Below, one piece after another: positions 1-8,125 of a stretch of DNA of 64,000 nucleotides; within the stretch, counting starts at the first letter, position 1, and the number at the start of each line of letters is the position of its first letter. The notes beneath the pieces are model-generated. The model was not told the DNA's origin, ran no database searches, and worked only from the letters and a program-made list of their open reading frames with translations. A program made the translations under genes and the position numbers. Source of the DNA: Halosimplex rubrum (GTDB taxonomy: Archaea > Halobacteriota > Halobacteria > Halobacteriales > Haloarculaceae); NCBI RefSeq assembly GCF_013415885.1, contig NZ_CP058910.1:868001-932000 (forward strand), read 5' to 3'.

Positions 1-477
1 AGCCTCGCGCTGGTCGACGACGGTCGGGAGCGAATCGGCGGTGACTTCGACCGCGTCGGCGGCGTCGCGGGCGCGGTAGCGGTCGTCGGCGACGACCGCG
101 GCGATCGGCTGGCCCTGGTAGCGGACGCGGTCGCGGGCGAGCACGGGGTGGCCCGGCGGGTCGCAGTCCAGCCCGTGCGTCGAGAGCGGGAGCACCCCCG
201 GGATCTCGGAGGCGGCCAGGTCGTCCCAGGTGTAGACCGCGAGGACGCCGTCCATCGACTCGGCGGCGGCGGTGTCGACGGCCTCGACGTCGGCGTGGGC
301 CACCTCGCTGCGGAGGAAGGCGAGATAGGTCAGGTCCGGGTGGTCGATGTCGTCGGTGTAGGTGGCGTCGCCGGTCAGCAGCGCCGCGTCCTCGCGGCGG
401 TCGACGCCCTCGCCGACCAACTGCCCCGAGTCCGCGGATCCGTCGGCCGGCGGGTCAGCCTGCGCGTCGTCGCTCAT
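1..477 (-). CDS. Molybdopterin-binding large subunit, xanthine dehydrogenase / CO dehydrogenase (CoxL) family, partial
   Basis: The gene reads leftwards from an ATG at 477 and runs off the window, so only about 159 N-terminal residues are visible. After a roughly 20-residue acidic leader, the segment VGEGVDRREDAALLTGDATY followed by TDDI is the usual opening of the aldehyde oxidase/xanthine dehydrogenase a/b hammerhead domain. RVRYQGQPIAAVVADDRYRA is the second conserved block of the same domain. Family members oxidise aldehydes, purines or CO at a molybdenum-cytosine dinucleotide site, with FAD and 2Fe-2S partner subunits that would lie outside this window. The catalytic part is missing, so the substrate cannot be stated. 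Confidence 0.82.
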   Translation of the reverse strand, partial: MSDDAQADPPADGSADSGQLVGEGVDRREDAALLTGDATYTDDIDHPDLTYLAFLRSEVAHADVEAVDTAAAESMDGVLAVYTWDDLAASEIPGVLPLSTHGLDCDPPGHPVLARDRVRYQGQPIAAVVADDRYRARDAADAVEVTADSLPTVVDQREA

Positions 478-534
478 GGAACGTACGTGCGGCGACAGCG
501 GCTAAACTGTTGTCCCGGCGGGGTCGCCGAGCGC

Positions 535-1044
535 TCAGACGGGCAGGGAGACCGAACTGACCGACTGGGAGCGCTCGGCGTCCCAGAACTGCAGGCGCTC
601 GACGGTCCAGTCGACGGGGTCGAAGGGGGTGTCCCGGAGGGCGGCCGCCCGTTCGACGGAGCCGCCGCGAGCGACGGTGACGTGGGGTGTGTAGTCGTCG
701 CCCTCCACGTCGGCGACGGGGTCGAAGCGGTCGCAGAGCCGCTCGTGGAGGGATTCGAGGCCGGGGCTGTCGACGGCGAGGTAGACGACGGGGCCCTCGC
801 CGCGGGGCACGTCGGTGAACACGTCGACGCCGGTGACGCGGACTTCGAAGGGTGGCTCCCCGCGGAGCGCCTCGCGGGCGCGGGCTTCGAGCTCGTGGTA
901 GCTGGCGGCGTCGCCGCGACCGAGGCGCTTGGCGACGAGGGTGTGCTCGCCGCGCTGGCGGAGTTCGGCGGTGCCGAGGCGGGTGCCCAGGTCGCGGGCG
1001 AGCGAAGCGACCGTCCCGGGGACGGGGACGTTCAGGCTGTACAC
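535..1044 (-). CDS. 2'-5' RNA ligase-like 2H phosphoesterase
   Basis: This 169-residue protein has the two-lobed layout of the 2H phosphoesterase superfamily. The C-terminal motif is clear (YTPHVTVARG near residue 120, giving H-x-T). The N-terminal motif reads EHTLVAKRLG near residue 34, where H directly precedes T-L instead of the usual H-x-T-L. As I recall, haloarchaeal relatives share that form. The family acts on cyclic phosphates or 2'-5' bonds in RNA, but the real substrate here is unknown. It is followed closely by a small membrane-protein gene on the same strand. Family assignment is fairly secure; the ligase name is historical. Confidence 0.72.
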   Translation of the reverse strand: MYSLNVPVPGTVASLARDLGTRLGTAELRQRGEHTLVAKRLGRGDAASYHELEARAREALRGEPPFEVRVTGVDVFTDVPRGEGPVVYLAVDSPGLESLHERLCDRFDPVADVEGDDYTPHVTVARGGSVERAAALRDTPFDPVDWTVERLQFWDAERSQSVSSVSLPV

Positions 1045-1092
1045 GTCCGCGGAGAGGGGCCAGCGGCCGAAAAGACCGTCGTTCGTCGCCGT

Positions 1093-1275
1093 TCAGATCC
1101 GGTCGAGCAGCCAGAGGACGATCAGGACGACGATTATCAGCCCGAACACGGACTTCAACGGGCCGAGGACGAAGGATAGCGCGGCGTCGAGTATCTCGAT
1201 CGCGATCCAGACGACGACGAGGACGAGGACGACTTTCAGCAGCGTCTCGGCGTCCAGATCGGCTCGTGAATCCAT
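1093..1275 (-). CDS. Small two-helix membrane protein (hypothetical)
   Basis: A 60-residue protein with two hydrophobic helices, about residues 12-35 (LLKVVLVLVVVWIAIEIL) and 42-58 (VFGLIIVVLIVLWLL), after a short acidic N terminus. This is a common type of haloarchaeal small membrane protein. I recognise no catalytic residues and propose no function. It starts at the ATG at 1275 and is separated by a short gap from the 2H-phosphoesterase gene on the same strand, with which it may be co-transcribed. Confidence 0.65.
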   Translation of the reverse strand: MDSRADLDAETLLKVVLVLVVVWIAIEILDAALSFVLGPLKSVFGLIIVVLIVLWLLDRI

Positions 1276-1385
1276 GAACGGACCGTCGGTTTCCGGCCCG
1301 AAAGGCGTTGTGGCCGCCCCGTCACGGCGCGACTCGGCGGTCCACTACCCAAAGCATATCGCCGTCCGGACTAACCCCAGTGACG

Positions 1386-2522
1386 ATGAGAGGCACGTCG
1401 CGTCGGGTCGCCGTGTCGGTCGCGGTCGCACTCGTCTGTCTGTCGGCGGTCGGGCCCGCGCTCGGGGCCGGCGGGCAGTCGGTCGACCGGACGGGCACGG
1501 AACGAGCAGCGCTCGGACAGCAGGCCGCGGCCGCCCAGCAGGTGCCGGGCTTCCAGTCGGCGGTCGACCCCGACTCGGTGGAGCTCCGGGCAGCCGTCGG
1601 CGAGGACGGCACGGCCGAGTGGACCGTCGAGTTCCGGGTGCGCCTGAGCGACGAGAACGCGACGGCGGCCTTCGAGTCCGTGCAGGACGACGTCGCGGCG
1701 AACGCGACGGCGTTCACGAGCCAGTTCGCGGACGGAATGGAGCGCACGGTCGCGAGCGCCGAGAACCGAACCGGCCGCGAGATGGCGCTCGAGAACGTCA
1801 CCGTCACCGCGACGACGGAGCGACTCCCGCAGGAGTACGGCGTGCTCACCTACCGGTTCACGTGGACGAACTTCGCGGCGACCGACGGCGACCGCCTCCG
1901 GATCGGCGACGCCATGTCGGGCTTCTTCCTCGACAGCGAGTCCGCACTGGTGTTCGCGTGGCCCGCCGGCTACGAGCGCCAGTCGGTGACGCCCGGCCCG
2001 GACGACACGGGTAACGGCTCGGTCACGTGGCGTGGCCCCGCCGACTTCGGTCCGAACGAACCACGCGTCGTCGTCGCACCCGCCGGCGGACTACCGACGA
2101 CCGCGCTGGCCGGGGTCGCCCTCCTCGTCCTCGCGTTGGCGGCCGGCGGCCTGCTGTATCGCTCTCGACGTGGCGACTCCGACCCGGGGACCGAGACCGA
2201 CGCCGGCGATGCCGTGGTCACCGACGAGGCGACCGCCGCCGGGGCGGCGAGTGGCGGGGCCAGTTCGGACGAGTCGGACGAGTCGGACGACGAGGCCGAC
2301 GACGGACCGCCAGAGGAACTCCTGAGCAACGAGGAGCGCGTGCTCCGCCTGCTCGACGACAACGGCGGTCGGATCAAACAACAGCAGATCGCCGGGGAGT
2401 TCGACTGGACCGACGCCAAGACCAGTCAGGTCGTCGGGACCCTCCGCGACGAGGACGCCGTCGAGACGTTCCGGATCGGTCGCGAGAACGTCGTCGCGCT
2501 TCCCGAAGCGAGCGACTTGTAG
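1386..2522 (+). CDS. Membrane-anchored winged-helix transcriptional regulator
   Basis: The 378-residue product has a signal-like segment (residues 8-28), an extracellular domain to about 235 with several N-x-S/T sites, one membrane helix (237-258), an acidic Asp/Ser-rich linker and a C-terminal winged helix-turn-helix (about 313-372, LSNEERVLRLLDDNGGRIKQ onward). This architecture is frequent in haloarchaea (DUF7345/DUF7343-type proteins). It suggests a one-component sensor that binds DNA from the membrane, but no ligand is known. I chose the ATG at 1386, just before the signal segment; an upstream in-frame ATG at 1308 would add a 26-residue hydrophilic extension and is less likely. Confidence 0.72.
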   Translation: MRGTSRRVAVSVAVALVCLSAVGPALGAGGQSVDRTGTERAALGQQAAAAQQVPGFQSAVDPDSVELRAAVGEDGTAEWTVEFRVRLSDENATAAFESVQDDVAANATAFTSQFADGMERTVASAENRTGREMALENVTVTATTERLPQEYGVLTYRFTWTNFAATDGDRLRIGDAMSGFFLDSESALVFAWPAGYERQSVTPGPDDTGNGSVTWRGPADFGPNEPRVVVAPAGGLPTTALAGVALLVLALAAGGLLYRSRRGDSDPGTETDAGDAVVTDEATAAGAASGGASSDESDESDDEADDGPPEELLSNEERVLRLLDDNGGRIKQQQIAGEFDWTDAKTSQVVGTLRDEDAVETFRIGRENVVALPEASDL

Positions 2523-2677
2523 CTACCGGTCGTTCACGCCCCCGCGAACCCAGTTATCGGAGACGTATCCCCGGACGGCGTGGCGGTCTATCGACCTCGA
2601 AATCCGGCTTAATCGGGATTGAACGGGATTGAGGACTGTGGGTTTATATGCGATGCCCGGACCAAGGAGGAGACAGG

Positions 2678-3655
2678 ATGGACCAAGTATCACCCGTCGC
2701 CGCGGCGCTGCTGGTCGTGCTCGCCGCCGTCGGCGCAGTGCCGGTCGCCGCGCTGTCGGGTTCCGGGCTCGACGCACGACAGACCGCCGCGAACGAGACG
2801 GCGAACGAGTCGCTGGCGCCCGGCGAACGGTTCGCCGGCGTCGTCGGCGTCGAACAGGCCGAGATATCGGGCGAACTCGAGGCCAGAGCGTTCGGCCAGC
2901 GGATCGCCGCCGCACGGTCGAACGCGTCGACCGCCGGCGTCGTCGCCGACGAGGTGTCGAACCTGAACGAGCGGCTGGCGGAGCTCGACGGACGGATGGC
3001 CGAACTGGAGCGGGCCCACGAGAACGGGACGCTCAGCGAGGGGCAGTACCGCGCTCGACTGGCGCGAGTCCACGCCGAGCAACGCGCGCTCCAGCGGCAG
3101 GTCAACCAGACCGAGTACGTCGCCCGCGAACTCCCCGCCGCGGCGCTCGAAGCGAAGGGCGTGAACGTGAGCGCCATCGAGACGCTCCGGACGCGGGCCA
3201 GCGAGATGAGCGGACCCGAAGTCGCGGCCATCGCGCGGAGCATCGCCGGGAAGAACGCCGGCAGCGGCATGGGCGGCCCGCCCGAACAGGCAGGCCCACC
3301 GGCGTTCGTGCAGAACCGAACTAGCGGTCCGGGCGCACCCGGGAACGGCAACGGAGGCGGACAGGGAAATGGCGGTCCGCCCGCTGACGCCGGCTCGAAC
3401 AACGAAACCGGCCCGCCCGCCGACGTTGGCCCGAACAACGAAACCGGCCCGCCCGCCGACGTTGGCCCGAACAACGAAACCGGACCGCCTGCCAACGTTG
3501 GTCCGAACAACGAAACCGGTCAGCCCGCCGACGCCGGCGCAAGTAACCAGACCGGATCACCCGCCGACGCCGACCAGAACGACGGGACCGAACGCGCCGG
3601 GAACGGCGGTTCGGGCGGCAGTGACGACGGTGCCGGCGGTTCGAACGCCGAGTAG
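2678..3655 (+). CDS. Secreted coiled-coil protein with C-terminal 12-residue repeats (DUF7096-like)
   Basis: The 325-residue product begins with a signal peptide (residues 2-26), followed by an Ala/Glu-rich helical region with heptad character (about 55-190). It ends in a low-complexity tail rich in Gly, Pro, Asn and Asp that contains a 12-residue unit NNETGPPADVGP. The start ATG at 2678 is supported by a strong Shine-Dalgarno sequence (AAGGAGGA at 2664-2671), unusual beside the many leaderless genes here. The helical part resembles haloarchaeal proteins annotated DUF7096. Several N-x-T/S sites suggest a glycosylated cell-surface protein. No enzymatic function is apparent. Confidence 0.7.
   Translation: MDQVSPVAAALLVVLAAVGAVPVAALSGSGLDARQTAANETANESLAPGERFAGVVGVEQAEISGELEARAFGQRIAAARSNASTAGVVADEVSNLNERLAELDGRMAELERAHENGTLSEGQYRARLARVHAEQRALQRQVNQTEYVARELPAAALEAKGVNVSAIETLRTRASEMSGPEVAAIARSIAGKNAGSGMGGPPEQAGPPAFVQNRTSGPGAPGNGNGGGQGNGGPPADAGSNNETGPPADVGPNNETGPPADVGPNNETGPPANVGPNNETGQPADAGASNQTGSPADADQNDGTERAGNGGSGGSDDGAGGSNAE
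3398..3577 (+). repeat. Five tandem 36-bp units inside the secreted-protein gene
   Basis: Units start at 3398, 3434, 3470, 3506 and 3542. The first three are nearly identical in DNA (AACAACGAAACCGG then CCGCCCGCCGACGTTGGCCC in register) and the last two diverge. The unit length is a multiple of three, so copy-number change keeps the frame. This looks like recent slippage or unequal exchange in a surface-protein tail. Confidence 0.85.
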
Positions 3656-3770
3656 GCGGCGGTCCTGTTCGGCGTCTCGGTCGTGCGTTCGTACGCACCC
3701 GATAGCGGCGCTCGGTGCGGTGTTTCTTGGGAAGCGATCGCAGACGATAGTCGCCCGCTCGAGGGCGCTT

Positions 3771-3785
3771 CGGAAAGTTTTAGTA
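3771..3785 (+). promoter_or_regulatory. Putative promoter ahead of argG leader region
   Basis: CGGAAAGTTTTAGTA contains a haloarchaeal-type TATA box (TTTTAGTA, 3778-3785) preceded by a purine-rich BRE-like stretch. Its centre lies about 29 bases before the ATG at 3811 and about 270 before argG. Transcription would therefore begin near the small reading frame and not next to argG. Confidence 0.45.
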
Positions 3786-3810
3786 CCGAACTATCGGTAG
3801 TAGCAGGTAC

Positions 3811-3951
3811 ATGGCTCGGACCAGCCCTACCGGCACGCAGGCCGCGTCGAGTGGCGGGTCCGCCGACCGACTTTTCACGCGTCGAGTCGCGTCCGCGGCG
3901 GGCAGCCGCGTCGAGACTCGACGACCGCGGCGACGACGACCGGGCCGTTAG
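3811..3951 (+). CDS. Putative Arg-rich leader peptide of argG (46 aa)
   Basis: A 46-codon frame starting where a leaderless transcript from the TATA box at 3778-3785 would start. Twelve codons are Arg, seven of them in the last ten (ending RRPRRRRPGR). Five of those seven are CGA, a codon expected to be uncommon in haloarchaea. The stop codon (3949-3951) lies inside a perfect hairpin (3941-3956), 100 bases before argG. This is the layout of a ribosome-stalling attenuator leader. However, GC-rich non-coding DNA often gives Arg-rich frames by chance, so the peptide is a hypothesis only. The 396-base gap between 3655 and 4052 holds nothing else I recognise. Confidence 0.3.
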   Translation: MARTSPTGTQAASSGGSADRLFTRRVASAAGSRVETRRPRRRRPGR

Positions 3952-3956
3952 GCCCG
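3941..3956 (+). promoter_or_regulatory. Small hairpin overlapping the leader stop codon
   Basis: CGGGCC-GTTA-GGCCCG is a perfect 6-bp stem with a 4-base loop, placed on the stop codon of the putative Arg-rich leader. No T-tract follows directly, so it is not a classical intrinsic terminator. Confidence 0.35.
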
Positions 3957-4051
3957 CAACTACTCCTCCCCACGTCGCCACGTCTCGATTTCGACTCCCG
4001 CCACCGTCGGGTTCCGGGCGGACACCTCACCCGACAGTCACCACACAACAC

Positions 4052-5308
4052 ATGACATCCGACCCATCCGGCACCGTCGCGCTCGCCTTCTCCGGCGGGC
4101 TCGACACGACAGTCTGCGTCCCGCTCATCAAGGAAGAGTACGGCTACGACGACGTCATCGGCGTCACCGTCGACGTCGGCCAGCCCGAGAAAGAGTTCGA
4201 CGAGGCCGCCGAGACCGCCGAGGAACTCGACCTCGAACACTACGTCGTCGACGCCAAGGAGGAGTTCGCCGACCTCTGCCTCCAGTCCGTCAAGGCCAAC
4301 GGCACCTACCAGGGCTACCCGCTGGGCACTGCGCTCGCCCGCCCGGTCATCGCCAACGCCATCCTCGAGGTCGCCGAGGAACAGGGCTGTAGCGCCCTCG
4401 CCCACGGCTGTACGGGGAAGGGCAACGACCAGCTCCGGTTCGAGGCCGTCTGGCGCGCCTCCGACCTGGACGTGCTCGCGCCGGTGCGCGAACTCGGCCT
4501 GACCCGCGAGTGGGAGAGCGAGTACGCCGCCGAGAAGGGCCTGCCCGTCGAGGGCGGCGACGGCGGCCGCTGGAGCATCGACACCAACCTCTGGAGCCGT
4601 TCGGTCGAGGGCTCGGAGCTGGAGGACCCCGCTCACGTCCCCGGCGAGGAGATCTACGACTGGACGACCGCGCCCGGCAACGCCGAGCCCGAGACGGTCG
4701 AGGTCGAGTTCGACCAGGGCGAGGTCGTCGCCGTCGACGGCCAGGAGCAGGACGCGGTCTCGCTGATCGAGGACCTCAACGAGCGCGCCGGTGCCCACGG
4801 CGTCGGCCGCTCTGACATCATGGAGGACCGCATGCTCGGGCTCAAGGTCCGCGAGAACTACGAGCACCCCGCGGCGACGGTGCTGCTGACGGCCCACGAG
4901 GCGCTCGAATCGCTCGTGCTCACGCAGGAGGAGCGCTCGTTCAAGACGCAGATAGACCAGCGCTGGGCCGAGAAGGGCTACGAGGGCCTGGTCGACGCGC
5001 CGCTGACGAAGGCCTTGGAGAGCTTCATCGAGCAGACCCAGACCAAAGTGACGGGGACCGTGACGGTCAAGCTCGACGGCGGCCAGGCCCGCGCGGTCGG
5101 CCGCGACAGCGAGTACGCGGTCTACAGCGAGTCCGCGGCCTCGTTCAACGAGGAGGCGGTGACCGACGACATCGAACAGGACGACGCGACCGGCGTCGCG
5201 AAGTACCACGGCTTCCAGTCGCGCCTGGCCAACCGCGTCGCCGAGAACGTCGCCGCGAAACAGGCCGAAGCCGCCACGGACGGCGGCCAGAGCGAAGACG
5301 AGAACTGA
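4052..5308 (+). CDS. argG: Argininosuccinate synthase
   Basis: This enzyme condenses citrulline and aspartate with ATP to make argininosuccinate, the penultimate step of arginine synthesis, in the cytoplasm. The 418-residue protein opens with the ATP-pyrophosphatase loop SGGLDTT (residues 14-20). It carries further conserved blocks such as ALAHGCTGKGNDQLRFE and EDRMLGLKVRENYEHPAA. Length is usual for the family. The start ATG at 4052 is set by homology just before the P-loop. It ends one base before argH, so the two are one transcription unit. The 243 bases before it hold a possible leader peptide and hairpin. Confidence 0.97.
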   Translation: MTSDPSGTVALAFSGGLDTTVCVPLIKEEYGYDDVIGVTVDVGQPEKEFDEAAETAEELDLEHYVVDAKEEFADLCLQSVKANGTYQGYPLGTALARPVIANAILEVAEEQGCSALAHGCTGKGNDQLRFEAVWRASDLDVLAPVRELGLTREWESEYAAEKGLPVEGGDGGRWSIDTNLWSRSVEGSELEDPAHVPGEEIYDWTTAPGNAEPETVEVEFDQGEVVAVDGQEQDAVSLIEDLNERAGAHGVGRSDIMEDRMLGLKVRENYEHPAATVLLTAHEALESLVLTQEERSFKTQIDQRWAEKGYEGLVDAPLTKALESFIEQTQTKVTGTVTVKLDGGQARAVGRDSEYAVYSESAASFNEEAVTDDIEQDDATGVAKYHGFQSRLANRVAENVAAKQAEAATDGGQSEDEN

Positions 5309-5309
5309 G

Positions 5310-6851
5310 ATGACCGACGGCGAGGACACTCCCGACGCGGGCGAGTCGACAGCGGCGAGCGGCGCGGACGGGGCCGACGACGGCGCCGACGCGACCGGCG
5401 GGACCGCGATCCGCCGGGACCGCTTCTCGGGCGGCCCCGCCCGCGGATTCATGTCCTCGCTGGCCGCCGACGAGCGCATCTTCGCCGCGGACCTGCAGGT
5501 CGACCGCGCCCACACGGTGATGCTGGCCGAGCAGGACATCGTCGACGACGACGACGCGGCGGCCATTCTGGGTGCCCTCGACGACGTGGCGGCGGCGGGC
5601 CACGGCGAGTTACCCGGCGCCGAGGACGTCCACGAGGCCATCGAGACGGCGGTCATCCAGCGCGTCGGCCCCGAAGGCGGGCGGATGCACACCGCGCGCT
5701 CGCGCAACGATGAGGTGGCGACCTGCATCCGCTACCGGCTGCGGGCGGACCTGTTCGAGGCGCTGGAGACGGTCGTCGGCGCGCGCGAGCAGTTGCTCGA
5801 CGCCGCCGAGGCCCACACCGAGACGGTGATGCCCGGGTTCACGCACCTGCAGTACGCCCAGCCGGTGACGGTGGCCCACTGGGTCCTGTCCTACGAGGGT
5901 CCCCTCGCACGCGACACCGAGCGCCTGCTTTCGGCGTTCGACACGACCAATCAGTCGCCCCTCGGTGCGGCCGCCTTCGCGGGCACGCCCTTCGACGTCG
6001 ACAGGGAGCGCACGGCCGAACTGCTGGGCTTCGACGGCACCGTCGCCAACTCGATGGACGCCACGTCCTCGCGCGATTTCCTCGTCGAGACGACGAGCGC
6101 CCTGACGACGCTGGCGACGACGCTGTCCGGCATGGCCGAAGACCTGGTCGTCTACAGCGGCCGGGACTACATCGAGATCAGCGACGACTACGCCTCCACG
6201 TCGTCGATCATGCCCCAGAAGAAGAACCCCGACACGCTGGAGATCGTCCGGGCGACCGCCGGCGAGGCCCAGGGCGCGCTCCAGCGATTGCTGACGACGC
6301 TGAAGGGGCTGCCCCGCTCGTACAACATCGACCTGCAGGAGGCGACGCCGCCGGCCTGGACCGCCGTCGATTCGGTGCCGCCCGCGCTGGAAGTGGTGAC
6401 GGGCGCGCTGACGACCGCCGAGTGGCACGAGGACGTGCTGGCCGCGGAGGCGGCGGCCGGGTTCTCGACGGCGACGGGTGTCGCCGACCGGCTGGCGATG
6501 GCGGGCGTCCCGTTCCGGACGGCCCACGAGGTCGTGGCGACGGTCGCCGAGGACCTCGACCCCGGACAGGACGCGCCCGCGATCGACGACCTCGAAGCGG
6601 CCGCCGAGGAGATCCTGGGCGAGCCGCTCACCGCCTACGTCGACCGGGAGACGCTGGAAGCGACGCTCGACCCCGTCGAGAGCGTGGCGATGCGCGACTC
6701 GGCGGGCGGCCCCGCGCCCACCGCAGTGGCGGCACAGATCGACGACGCCCGCGAGCGCCTAGCGGTCGACGAGGACGCGGTCGCCGAGCGCACCGACGCG
6801 GTCGCGACGGCGCTCGCCGACCTCGAATCGGAGGTGGCCGCGTATGAGTGA
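5310..6851 (+). CDS. argH: Argininosuccinate lyase
   Basis: Cleaves argininosuccinate to arginine and fumarate, the last step of the pathway. The 513-residue protein has the fumarase/aspartase superfamily signature TSSIMPQKKNPD (about residues 295-306) and the block HTARSRNDEVATCIRYRLRA. A roughly 30-residue Asp/Gly/Ala-rich N-terminal extension precedes the conserved core, typical of halophilic adaptation. The ATG at 5310 begins one base after the argG stop, so translation is probably coupled. A 191-base gap follows before lysW, which has its own TATA box. Confidence 0.97.
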   Translation: MTDGEDTPDAGESTAASGADGADDGADATGGTAIRRDRFSGGPARGFMSSLAADERIFAADLQVDRAHTVMLAEQDIVDDDDAAAILGALDDVAAAGHGELPGAEDVHEAIETAVIQRVGPEGGRMHTARSRNDEVATCIRYRLRADLFEALETVVGAREQLLDAAEAHTETVMPGFTHLQYAQPVTVAHWVLSYEGPLARDTERLLSAFDTTNQSPLGAAAFAGTPFDVDRERTAELLGFDGTVANSMDATSSRDFLVETTSALTTLATTLSGMAEDLVVYSGRDYIEISDDYASTSSIMPQKKNPDTLEIVRATAGEAQGALQRLLTTLKGLPRSYNIDLQEATPPAWTAVDSVPPALEVVTGALTTAEWHEDVLAAEAAAGFSTATGVADRLAMAGVPFRTAHEVVATVAEDLDPGQDAPAIDDLEAAAEEILGEPLTAYVDRETLEATLDPVESVAMRDSAGGPAPTAVAAQIDDARERLAVDEDAVAERTDAVATALADLESEVAAYE

Positions 6852-7009
6852 GATCCGCGACCGCCGTCACCGACCGCAGCCGCTCCCACGACCCCGCGAG
6901 GGGAACTAACATAAAACTGATACAGTGAACGGACTGTCCACGAAATCGGACTCGCGACGCGCTTAGCGTCGAGTACGCGTAACTATTTTTGTCTGATAGG
7001 TTCGAAGCG

Positions 7010-7017
7010 TTTAAGTA
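7010..7017 (+). promoter_or_regulatory. TATA box of the lysW-argF operon
   Basis: TTTAAGTA lies about 30 bases before the lysW ATG at 7043, the usual spacing for a leaderless or nearly leaderless haloarchaeal transcript. A second AT-rich stretch (AACTATTTTTG) lies at 6981-6991. Confidence 0.6.
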
Positions 7018-7042
7018 GATAGCAGGGTGAGTAGGGGGTACG

Positions 7043-7207
7043 ATGGCAGAATGCGTCGAGTGCGGAGCGGAAGTAACTCTGCACGACGGCATCGAGATAG
7101 GAGAGATCGTCGACTGTGGCACCTGCGGTGCGGAGCTCGAAGTCGTCGACACCGAACCTCCAGTCCTCGAGACGGCCCCCGAGCTCGAAGAGGACTGGGG
7201 TGAGTGA
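7043..7207 (+). CDS. lysW: LysW/ArgW amino-group carrier protein
   Basis: A 54-residue acidic zinc-finger protein with two CxxC pairs (CVEC near residue 5 and CGTC near residue 25) and the diagnostic C-terminal EDWGE. Its terminal glutamate is joined to the alpha-amino group of glutamate by ArgX. That protects the substrate and gives it a handle recognised by the following enzymes. Archaea use this carrier in place of N-acetylation. The stop codon overlaps the argX GTG start (GTGA). The presence of argF, argG and argH next door argues for arginine synthesis, though lysine use cannot be excluded from sequence alone. Confidence 0.95.
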   Translation: MAECVECGAEVTLHDGIEIGEIVDCGTCGAELEVVDTEPPVLETAPELEEDWGE

Positions 7208-8109
7208 GAGTGAAGGTCGGCATCCTCTACTCCCGGATCCGCCGGGACGAGAAGCTCCTGCTGAACGAGCTGCGTGAGCGCGACCACGAGGTCGTCAAGG
7301 TCGACGTGCGCAAGCAGCGCTTCGGGCTCTCGGAACCGCCCGAGGACATGCGCGGCGTCGACGTGCTCGTCGACCGCTGTCTGGCGACGAGCCGCTCGCT
7401 GTACGCCACGGAGTTCGCCGACGCCTACGGCATCCCGGTCGTCAACAGCGCCGAGACCGCCGAGGTCTGTGCGAACAAGGTGAAAAACAGCCTCGCGCTG
7501 GAGAAGGCGGGGGTCCCCACGCCCGCGACGGACGTGGCGTTCACGAAGGACGCCGCCCTCGAGAGCATCGAGGACTTCGGCTATCCCTGTGTCCTCAAGC
7601 CCGTGGTCGGGTCGTGGGGTCGCCTGATGGCGAAGATCGACTCCCGGTCGGCCGCGGAGGCGATCCTCGAACACAAGGAGACCCTGGGCCACTACGAGCA
7701 CAAAGTCTTCTACATCCAGGAGTTCGTCGACAAGCCGGGCCGGGACATCCGTATCGTCGCGGTCGACGGCGAGCCGGTCGCCGGCATGGTCCGCTCGTCG
7801 GACCACTGGCTGACCAACGCCGCCAAGGGTGCCGAGACCTCGGAGATCGAGATCACGCCGGAGATGGAAGACCTCGTCACCAAGGCCAGCGACGCGGTCG
7901 GCGGCGGCCTCCTGGGGATCGACCTCATGGAGACCGGCGTCGGCGAGGACGGCGAGCCCTCGGGCTACACCGTCCACGAGGTCAATCATACTGTGGAGTT
8001 CAAGGCGCTCGACGAGGTCACCGACGTGGACGTGCCCGCGACGGTCGTCGACTGGCTGGAGACAACCGCCGGCGCCGGCGAGAGCGAGACCGCAGAGGCG
8101 GCGACATGA
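7204..8109 (+). CDS. argX: Glutamate--LysW ligase ArgX (LysX/RimK-type ATP-grasp)
   Basis: ATP-dependent ligase that attaches glutamate to the C-terminal Glu of LysW. The 301-residue protein has the ATP-grasp core (YPCVLKPVVGSWGRLMAKI near residue 125 and FVDKPGRDIRIVAVDGEPVA near 178) and the N-terminal MKVGILYSRIR expected for LysX/ArgX. The GTG at 7204 overlaps the lysW stop; a second GTG at 7210 is an equally plausible start and fits the family N terminus slightly better. Choice of glutamate over aminoadipate is inferred from the arginine context. Confidence 0.93.
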   Translation: MRVKVGILYSRIRRDEKLLLNELRERDHEVVKVDVRKQRFGLSEPPEDMRGVDVLVDRCLATSRSLYATEFADAYGIPVVNSAETAEVCANKVKNSLALEKAGVPTPATDVAFTKDAALESIEDFGYPCVLKPVVGSWGRLMAKIDSRSAAEAILEHKETLGHYEHKVFYIQEFVDKPGRDIRIVAVDGEPVAGMVRSSDHWLTNAAKGAETSEIEITPEMEDLVTKASDAVGGGLLGIDLMETGVGEDGEPSGYTVHEVNHTVEFKALDEVTDVDVPATVVDWLETTAGAGESETAEAAT

Positions 8110-8125
8110 CGGGAGAGGAGACCGC

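Noticed and set aside
3656-4051. N-terminal extension of argG back to 3683
   Set aside because: The extension is Arg/Pro-rich with no homology, and the family N terminus fits the ATG at 4052.
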